A stretch of 18,970 nucleotides of DNA from an uncultured Eubacteriales bacterium (GTDB taxonomy: Bacteria > Bacillota > Clostridia > Oscillospirales > Oscillospiraceae): NCBI GenBank assembly GCA_900553135.1, contig USCO01000029.1, positions 1-18,970 of the forward strand, read 5' to 3'. The translations under genes and the position numbers were made by a program. This document shows, piece by piece, positions 1 to 5,858 of the stretch (positions are counted from its first letter, which is position 1; each line of letters begins with the position of its first letter). The notes under the pieces were generated by a model. The model did no database searches. It had not been told where the DNA came from and saw nothing but the letters and a program-made list of their open reading frames with translations.

Positions 1-749
1 TCCAGCGCTCCAAGGGCTACTCCACCCGGGCCTCTCTGTCCGTGGCGGAGATCGGGGAGATGTGCAAGGTCATCAAGGCGGCCAACCCCAACGCCGCCAT
101 TCTGGTGGACAACTGCTACGGCGAGTTCGTAGAGACCCTGGAGCCCACCCACGTGGGGGCCGACCTGGTGGTGGGCTCCCTCATCAAGAACCCCGGCGGC
201 GGCCTGGCCCCCACCGGCGGCTACATCGCCGGACGGAAGGACCTGGTGGAGGGGGCCGCCATGCGGCTCACCGTCCCCGGTATCGGCGGGGAGTGCGGCT
301 CCACCCTGGGCAACAACCGCCTGCTGTACCAGGGCCTGTTCCTGGCCCCCCACACCGTGGCTCAGGCCGTGAAGACCGCCGTGTTCGCCGCCCGGGTCAT
401 GGAGCTGCTGGGCTACGAGACCGAGCCCCGTTCCAGCCAGGTGCGCCACGACATCATTCAGATGATCCACATGCGCCAGCCCGACGCTTTAAAGAAGTTC
501 TGCAAGGGCATCCAATTCGGCGCCCCCGTGGACTCCTACGTCACCCCCGAGCCCTGGGATATGCCCGGCTACGACTGCCCCGTCATCATGGCGGCGGGCG
601 CCTTCGTTCAGGGCGCTTCCATCGAGCTGTCCGCCGACGCCCCCATGCGGGAGCCCTACACCGTCTATCTCCAGGGCGGCCTGACCTTTGAGTCCGGCCG
701 GCTGGGGGTGCTGCTGGCGGTGCAGGAGCTGCTGGGCCAGCCCGAATAA
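1..749 (+). CDS. Methionine gamma-lyase / aluminium-resistance family PLP enzyme (5' truncated)
   Basis: Only the C-terminal part is present; the frame is open from base 3 and ends at TAA 747-749. An internal GTG at 42 is not the start, because codons before it (QRSKGYST...) already match the family. The PLP-binding lysine is probably the K in the SLIKNPGGG motif (codon 186-188), followed by a glycine-rich stretch and GGYIAGR. The sequence matches the fold-type I PLP family annotated as methionine gamma-lyase family or aluminium resistance protein (YnbB-like), related to Cys/Met metabolism PLP enzymes. True substrate is not established for most members, so C-S lyase activity is a family-level inference. 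It would act in the cytoplasm. The gene ends 67 bases before yunB, and the inverted repeat in that gap could also act in its 3' processing. Confidence 0.88.
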   Translation, partial: QRSKGYSTRASLSVAEIGEMCKVIKAANPNAAILVDNCYGEFVETLEPTHVGADLVVGSLIKNPGGGLAPTGGYIAGRKDLVEGAAMRLTVPGIGGECGSTLGNNRLLYQGLFLAPHTVAQAVKTAVFAARVMELLGYETEPRSSQVRHDIIQMIHMRQPDALKKFCKGIQFGAPVDSYVTPEPWDMPGYDCPVIMAAGAFVQGASIELSADAPMREPYTVYLQGGLTFESGRLGVLLAVQELLGQPE

Positions 750-774
750 GGCCGCCCTTTCCCGCATAGGACAT

Positions 775-824
775 GGTCCCAAGGGCATATCCTGACCCAG
801 AGAGGGGGGAGCGCCCTTGGGACC
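775..824 (+). repeat. Perfect 12-bp inverted repeat over the yunB start
   Basis: GGTCCCAAGGGC (775-786) is the exact reverse complement of GCCCTTGGGACC (813-824), separated by 26 bases. The loop holds the purine-rich ribosome binding site of yunB (AGAGGGGGGA, 801-810) and the right arm contains its TTG start codon (817-819). It is followed by GCGTTTT, so a weak terminator for the upstream gene is also possible, but the large loop argues against a classic one. Confidence 0.7.
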
Positions 825-1473
825 GCGTTTTCGACGGCGGCGGCGCAGGGTTCGCCGGATTCCCGGCTGGGCCTTGACCATTGCGGTAGGGCTTTTGCTG
901 GCGGCGGGCTGCGTCAGCCTCCTGGAGCTGCGTCTGCGCCCCATGGTCATCACTCTGGCCCAGGCCCAGGCCCAAAACCTGGTCACCTCCGTGGTGGAGC
1001 AGGCCTTTTCCAGGGAAATGAACGCCCAGCCCGACGCCTACCGCCAGCTGGTAGACATCCAGCGGGATGAAACTGGGGCCATCACCGCCCTCAGCGCCGA
1101 CATGCCCGTGCTCAACCAGCTGCGCACCACCCTGACCGCCGACGTGCTTCAGGCTTTGCAGAGCGCCGACGTGTCCCAGATCCAGGTGCCCCTGGGCAGC
1201 CTGGTAGACCTGGACCTGCTGTGGGGCTTGGGGCCGACTGTAAAGGTTTATTCCATGACAGTCGGCACGGTAGAAGGGGAGTTCGAGAGCGAATTTTCCT
1301 CCGCCGGGGTGAATCAGACGGTGCACCGCATCATTTTGACCCTGAAAGTGCCTTTGACCCTGATGCTGCCCGGCGGGGCGGCGGAGACGGTGTGTGAGAC
1401 CCAGCTGTGCGTGGCCGAGACGGTGATCGTGGGCCAGGTACCCGAGAGCTACCTGCAATGGGGCGGCCAATGA
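817..1473 (+). CDS. yunB: Sporulation protein YunB
   Basis: A 218-residue protein with an Arg-rich N-terminus (residues 3-14), one membrane segment at about residues 18-35 and an extracytoplasmic domain. The C-terminal half carries the family signature: PLGSLVD, the SEFSSAGVNQT motif, a hydrophobic HRIILTLKVPLTLMLP run, and the ending AETVIVGQVPESYL. YunB is a conserved sporulation protein of endospore formers, expressed in the mother cell in Bacillus; its biochemical role is unknown. TTG 817 is chosen because an in-frame TGA at 793-795 closes the frame upstream, a strong SD (AGAGGGGGGA) sits 6 bases before it, and the next ATG would delete the membrane segment. ligA follows after 32 bases without a terminator, so the two may be cotranscribed. 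Confidence 0.87.
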   Translation: MGPRFRRRRRRVRRIPGWALTIAVGLLLAAGCVSLLELRLRPMVITLAQAQAQNLVTSVVEQAFSREMNAQPDAYRQLVDIQRDETGAITALSADMPVLNQLRTTLTADVLQALQSADVSQIQVPLGSLVDLDLLWGLGPTVKVYSMTVGTVEGEFESEFSSAGVNQTVHRIILTLKVPLTLMLPGGAAETVCETQLCVAETVIVGQVPESYLQWGGQ

Positions 1474-1505
1474 CCTTTTTGACACATGAATTAAGGGAGG
1501 AACCC

Positions 1506-3479
1506 ATGGACATCCAACAGGAGATGGAACAGCTGCGCCGGGAGCTGGTGCAGGCCAATTACGAGTATTACGTGCAGGATAACCCCACCATGTCGGACTA
1601 CGACTACGACCACAAGCTGCGCCGGCTGGAGGAGCTGGAGGCGGCCCACCCCGAGTGGGTCACCCCCGACTCGCCCACCCAGCGGGTGGGGGGCAAGGCC
1701 CTGGAGTCCTTCCAGCAAGTGACCCACCGGGTGCCCCTGGAGTCCCTCCAGGACGTCTTTGACTTTGACGAGCTGCGCGCCTTTGACCAGCGGGTGCGGG
1801 GTACCGTGCCCCAGCCCCGCTACTCCGTGGAGCCCAAGGTGGACGGCCTGTCCGTGGCCCTGGAGTATGAGGATGGTCTCTTTGTCCGGGGGGCCACCCG
1901 TGGCGACGGCCAGGTGGGCGAGGACGTCACCGAGAACCTGCGTACTGTAAAGTCAATTCCCTTGCGTGTTCCTGATGCTCCTGGAACTTTGATTGTCCGG
2001 GGCGAGGTCTATATGCCCAAAAAGGTGTTCCACGCCCTCAACGAGGAACGGGAGAAGCGGGGAGAGGCCCTCTTCGCCAACCCCCGCAACGCCGCTGCCG
2101 GGTCCCTGCGCCAGCTGGACCCCAAGGTGGCCGCCCAGCGCAAGCTGGACATTGCGGTCTTTAATGTACAGTGGGCGGAAAACGTGACCTTCACCACCCA
2201 TCTGGAAAGCCTGGATTACTTGAAGGAGAAGGGCTTTAAAGTAATTCCCCATGACAGCTGCGACACCATTGAGCAGGCGGTGGAGAAGATCCAGGCCGTG
2301 GGCGACCACCGGGAGGACTACCCCTTCGACATCGACGGCGCGGTGGTGAAGCTGGACGATCTGGCCCAGCGGGAGACCCTGGGCTCCACGGCCAAATTCC
2401 CCCGGTGGGCGGCGGCCTACAAGTATCCCCCCGAGGTAAAGCCCGCCAAGCTCCTGGACATCGCTATCCAGGTGGGGCGCACCGGAGTGCTCACCCCCAA
2501 GGCCATCCTGTCTCCCGTGCGCCTGGCCGGGACCACGGTGACCAACGCCACCCTTCACAACCAGGATTTCATCTCGGAAAAGGACATCCGCATCGGGGAC
2601 ACGGTGCTGGTACGCAAGGCGGGGGAGATCATCCCCGAGGTGCTCTCCGTGGTGATGGACCAGCGCCCCGAGGGGACAAGCCCCTATTTCCTGCCCCAGG
2701 TCTGCCCGGTGTGCGGCGCCCCCGTGGAGCGCGACGAGGACGGGGCCCACATCCGCTGCACCGGAGCCGAGTGCCCCGCCCAGCTGCTGCGCACCCTGGC
2801 CCACTTTGCCAGCCGGGACGCCATGGACATTGACGGTCTGGGCATCGCTGTAGTGGAGAACCTGGTGAACGCCGGACTGGTGCGCACCCCCGGCGACCTG
2901 TACTTCCTGAAGGCGGAGGAGGTAGCCGCTCTGGACCGCATGGGCCAGAAGTCGGCAGAGAACCTGCTCTCCGCCATTGAGCGCTCCAAGAGCCAGGACC
3001 TGTCCCGGCTGCTCTTTGCCTTCGGCATCCGCCAGGTGGGGCAGAAGGCGGGCAAGATCCTGGCCCAGCGCTTCGGCTCTCTGGACAACCTCCAGGCGGC
3101 CACCCTGGAGGAGCTCACCGCCGTGGACGACATCGGCGCCATCACCGCCCAGAACATTCTGGACTGGTTCCAGAGCCCCCAGAGCCAGCACCTCATCGCC
3201 CGCCTCAAGGAGGCCGGGGTGAACATGCAGGCCGAGCAGAAGGGGGAGGACCAGCGCTTTGCCGGCAAGACCTTTGTGCTCACCGGCACTCTGGACCGCT
3301 TCACCCGCGCCGAGGCCACCAAGATGATCGAGGACCGGGGCGGCAAGGCCGCCGGGTCCGTGTCCAAAAAGACCACCTATGTGGTGGCGGGGGAGGCCGC
3401 CGGTTCCAAGCTGCGCAAGGCCCAGGAGCTGGGCATCCCCGTTTTGACCCAGGAGGAATTTCTGGCCCTGATGGAGTGA
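1506..3479 (+). CDS. ligA: NAD-dependent DNA ligase LigA
   Basis: A 657-residue protein of normal LigA length that seals nicks in duplex DNA using NAD+, essential for Okazaki fragment joining and repair. Domain Ia is at the N-terminus (NYEYYVQDNPTMSDYDYD, NAD binding). The adenylation domain has the catalytic lysine in EPKVDG (K111) and the GATRGDGQVGEDVT motif. These are followed by the OB fold, a four-cysteine zinc finger (CPVCG...C...C), helix-hairpin-helix repeats, and a C-terminal BRCT domain (about 580-657, starting near FAGKTFVLTGTL). ATG 1506 is chosen: AAGGGAGGA (1493-1501) lies 4-5 bases upstream and the protein then begins MDIQQEMEQLR as in homologues. The open frame upstream to 1407 only overlaps yunB. 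A stretch at 1941-1997 uses codons unlike the rest of the gene, although the protein there looks normal. Confidence 0.97.
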   Translation: MDIQQEMEQLRRELVQANYEYYVQDNPTMSDYDYDHKLRRLEELEAAHPEWVTPDSPTQRVGGKALESFQQVTHRVPLESLQDVFDFDELRAFDQRVRGTVPQPRYSVEPKVDGLSVALEYEDGLFVRGATRGDGQVGEDVTENLRTVKSIPLRVPDAPGTLIVRGEVYMPKKVFHALNEEREKRGEALFANPRNAAAGSLRQLDPKVAAQRKLDIAVFNVQWAENVTFTTHLESLDYLKEKGFKVIPHDSCDTIEQAVEKIQAVGDHREDYPFDIDGAVVKLDDLAQRETLGSTAKFPRWAAAYKYPPEVKPAKLLDIAIQVGRTGVLTPKAILSPVRLAGTTVTNATLHNQDFISEKDIRIGDTVLVRKAGEIIPEVLSVVMDQRPEGTSPYFLPQVCPVCGAPVERDEDGAHIRCTGAECPAQLLRTLAHFASRDAMDIDGLGIAVVENLVNAGLVRTPGDLYFLKAEEVAALDRMGQKSAENLLSAIERSKSQDLSRLLFAFGIRQVGQKAGKILAQRFGSLDNLQAATLEELTAVDDIGAITAQNILDWFQSPQSQHLIARLKEAGVNMQAEQKGEDQRFAGKTFVLTGTLDRFTRAEATKMIEDRGGKAAGSVSKKTTYVVAGEAAGSKLRKAQELGIPVLTQEEFLALME

Positions 3480-3481
3480 TG

Positions 3482-3510
3482 TTGTTTCTCCTGGAAAACT
3501 GTGCTATACT
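3482..3510 (+). promoter_or_regulatory. Sigma-A promoter with extended -10, upstream of the DMT permease
   Basis: TTGTTT (3482-3487), a 17-base spacer and TATACT (3505-3510), with TG one base before the -10 (3502-3503). It lies just after the ligA stop, and transcription would start near 3517, giving a leader of about 26 bases to the permease ATG at 3543. Confidence 0.75.
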
Positions 3511-3542
3511 GAACCATATCAAATAAGGGAGAAGGGGCTGCT

Positions 3543-4496
3543 ATGGGGGCTAAAAAAGGTTATTTCTTTATCGTTGTCACCATTATCATGTTCACCTCCT
3601 ACGAGGTGGTACTGAAATTCATCTCGGGCCAGCTCAATTCCATGCAGCTGACCCTGTGCCGGTTCTCGGTGGGCTTTGTGATCTTGCTGCCCCTGGCCCT
3701 GCACACCCTGAAAAAGCGGGGAGAGCGGCTGGACGGCAAGAGCGTGGCCTACTTCGCCCTGCTGGGCCTTCTGGGCATCGCCCTGAGCATGCCCATCCTC
3801 CACGTGTCGGTGAACTACGCCGGCTCCTCGGTGGCGGCGGTGCTCTTTAGCTGCAACCCGGTGTTCGTCACCTTTTTGGCCTTCTTCCTGCTGAAGGAGC
3901 CCATTCTGCCCCGGCACATCGCCGCGCTGGTTCTGGAGGTGGCGGGCACCATCGCCATCATTAACCCCTTCCAGACCTCGGTGAACCTGCTGGGCACCGC
4001 CCTGACCCTGCTGTCCACCACCCTGTTCTCCTTCTACGGGGTGCTGGGCAAGCGCAAGTGCGCCCAGTTCGGCGGGGCAGTGGTCACCTGCTTCAGCTTC
4101 TTCTTCGGCAGTCTCATTCTGCTCATCATCATTCTGCTGTCCCACATTCCCGCCCTGGCTCAGATGCTCACCGGGGCGGGCCTTGGGGAGTTTGCCAACA
4201 TCCCCATTTTCGCCGGGTACACCCTGCAGAATCTGCCCTATGTGCTCTTTGTCTCGGTGGGCGTGGCGGGCATCGGCTTTTGCTGCTATTTCCTGGCCAT
4301 GGAGTACCAGCCCGCCAGCGTGGTCTCCCTGGTCTACTTCTTCAAGCCCGCCCTGGCCCCGGTGCTGGCCTGGATGATTCACGGCGAGATCATCTCTCAG
4401 AACATGCTGGTGGGTATTATCCTGATCGTGGCCGGTTCCCTGTGCGCCATTATCCCGGGCATTCTGGAAGCAAAACGGGTCTCTGTGCCCAAATAA
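3543..4496 (+). CDS. EamA/DMT superfamily permease
   Basis: A 317-residue integral membrane protein with about ten hydrophobic segments arranged as two EamA-type repeats (roughly residues 7-140 and 150-305). Short charged loops carry features typical of the drug/metabolite transporter superfamily, such as the loss-of-gap helix ending with LLKEP near residue 115-120. DMT permeases of this type export or import amino acids, metabolites or drugs; the substrate here cannot be read from the sequence. ATG 3543 is preceded by AAGGGG (3532-3537) with 5 bases spacing and by a strong promoter, so it is probably transcribed independently of ligA. The DUF362 gene follows after 33 bases with no terminator seen, which suggests readthrough into it. 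Confidence 0.9.
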   Translation: MGAKKGYFFIVVTIIMFTSYEVVLKFISGQLNSMQLTLCRFSVGFVILLPLALHTLKKRGERLDGKSVAYFALLGLLGIALSMPILHVSVNYAGSSVAAVLFSCNPVFVTFLAFFLLKEPILPRHIAALVLEVAGTIAIINPFQTSVNLLGTALTLLSTTLFSFYGVLGKRKCAQFGGAVVTCFSFFFGSLILLIIILLSHIPALAQMLTGAGLGEFANIPIFAGYTLQNLPYVLFVSVGVAGIGFCCYFLAMEYQPASVVSLVYFFKPALAPVLAWMIHGEIISQNMLVGIILIVAGSLCAIIPGILEAKRVSVPK

Positions 4497-4529
4497 ATTC
4501 TGTTTTACATGTGAGTGAGGGAAAACGTT

Positions 4530-5660
4530 ATGTCAGTTTCTAAGGTCTATTTTACTGATTTCCATACCGTGGCCTTTGGCGACGGCCTGCCCACCAAGCT
4601 GAAAAAGCTCATCAAGAAGGCGGGCATCGCCGACCTGGACCTGGAGGGCAAGTTCGTGGCCATCAAGATGCACTTCGGCGAGCTGGGCAACGTCAGCTAC
4701 CTGCGGCCCAACTACGCCCGTGCTGTGGTGGACGTGGTGAAGGAGCTGGGCGGCAAGCCCTTCCTCACCGACTGCAACACCATGTACCCCGGCAGCCGCA
4801 AAAACGCCCTGGAGCACCTGGAGTGCGCCTGGGAAAACGGCTTTACCCCCCTCACCGTGGGCTGTCCCATCCTCATTGGCGACGGCCTGAAGGGCACCGA
4901 CGACGTGGAGGTCCCCGTGGTGGGCGGCGAGTACGTAGAGAAGGCCAAGATCGGCCGTGCGGTGATGGACGCCGACGTGTTCATCTCCCTGACCCACTTC
5001 AAGGGCCACGAGATGACCGGCTTTGGCGGCACCATCAAGAACATCGGCATGGGCTGCGGCTCCCGGGCGGGCAAGAAGGAGCAGCACGCCAGCGGCAAGC
5101 CCCAGATCGACCCCAAGCTGTGCCGGGGCTGCACCCGCTGCCAGAAGGAGTGCGCCAACGGCGGCCTGGTCTTTGACCAGGAGAGCAAGAAGATGACCGT
5201 GGACCAGAACAACTGCGTGGGCTGCGGCCGGTGCCTTGGCGCCTGCAACTTCGACGCCATCTACTTTGTCAACGACAACGCCAACGCCGCTCTGAACTGC
5301 CGCATGGCCGAGTACACCAAGGCGGTGCTGGACGGCCGTCCCAACTTCCACATCTCCCTGGTGGTGGATGTGTCTCCCAACTGCGACTGCCACGGGGAGA
5401 ACGACGTGCCCATCCTGCCCAACATCGGCATGTTCGCCTCCTTTGACCCCCTGGCTCTGGACCAGGCCTGCGTGGACGCCTGCCTGGCCGCCACTCCCAT
5501 GCCCGACAGCCAGCTGGCCCACCACCTGGCTGACCCCAACTTCCACGACCACCACGACCACTTCACCAACTCCACTCCCGAGTCGGAGTGGCGCAGCTGC
5601 CTGGACCACGCCGAGAAGATCGGCCTGGGCTCCCGCAGCTATGAACTGATCCGCATGTAA
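4530..5660 (+). CDS. DUF362 domain protein with two [4Fe-4S] ferredoxin motifs
   Basis: A 376-residue cytoplasmic iron-sulfur protein. Residues 1-190 match the DUF362 family (KMHFGELGNVSYLRP near 47-60; THFKGHEMTGFGGTIKNIGMGC at 155-176). Then come two ferredoxin motifs: C198, C201, C204, C208 and C229, C232, C235, C239. The C-terminal part has a CDCH motif (285-288), the HAEKIGLGSRSYEL family ending and a His/Asp cluster at 339-344. DUF362 proteins are common in anaerobes and presumed electron carriers, but their reaction is undefined. ATG 4530 is chosen over the in-frame GTG at 4515, because GAGGGA (4517-4522) then sits 7 bases before the start. A hairpin terminator follows the stop. Confidence 0.9.
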   Translation: MSVSKVYFTDFHTVAFGDGLPTKLKKLIKKAGIADLDLEGKFVAIKMHFGELGNVSYLRPNYARAVVDVVKELGGKPFLTDCNTMYPGSRKNALEHLECAWENGFTPLTVGCPILIGDGLKGTDDVEVPVVGGEYVEKAKIGRAVMDADVFISLTHFKGHEMTGFGGTIKNIGMGCGSRAGKKEQHASGKPQIDPKLCRGCTRCQKECANGGLVFDQESKKMTVDQNNCVGCGRCLGACNFDAIYFVNDNANAALNCRMAEYTKAVLDGRPNFHISLVVDVSPNCDCHGENDVPILPNIGMFASFDPLALDQACVDACLAATPMPDSQLAHHLADPNFHDHHDHFTNSTPESEWRSCLDHAEKIGLGSRSYELIRM

Positions 5661-5663
5661 GGA

Positions 5664-5710
5664 AAACGCCCTGCAGATGAACTGCCAGGGCGCGTTTGTG
5701 CTAAATTTTT
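5664..5710 (+). terminator. Probable terminator after the DUF362 gene
   Basis: CGCCCTGCAG (5667-5676) pairs with CTG-C-CAGGGCG (5682-5692) with one bulged C and a 5-base loop. It is followed by a T-rich tail that is interrupted (GTTTGTGCTAAATTTTT). The stem is strong, the tail is imperfect. Confidence 0.55.
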
Positions 5711-5718
5711 CCCCGCCA

Positions 5719-5747
5719 TTGCAAAGGGGGTTAGAGTATGCTAAAAT
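5719..5747 (+). promoter_or_regulatory. Sigma-A promoter for the flavodiiron fusion gene
   Basis: TTGCAA (5719-5724), a 17-base spacer and TAAAAT (5742-5747) with an extended -10 TG at 5739-5740. Transcription would start near 5754, giving a leader of about 105 bases. GCAAAGG (5721-5727) and its complement CCTTTGC (5762-5768) form a dyad centred exactly on the -10 box, a possible operator. A small ACCGG/CCGGT hairpin lies in the leader around 5777-5789. Confidence 0.65.
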
Positions 5748-5858
5748 CCAGCCAAGCGGGGCCTTTGCGGAATAAAACCGGCCCCCGGTACAAAACGTAG
5801 CAGCGACGTGTATCACAGGTCCCTTGACCGCCCAAATACAAGGAAAAGGAGCGCAGAT

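Noticed and set aside
1407..1505. A longer N-terminus for ligA
   Set aside because: It overlaps yunB, and a good SD directly precedes ATG 1506, which gives the standard LigA N-terminus.
3511..3542. A terminator for ligA before the permease promoter
   Set aside because: No stem with a T-run is visible between the ligA stop and the permease start.
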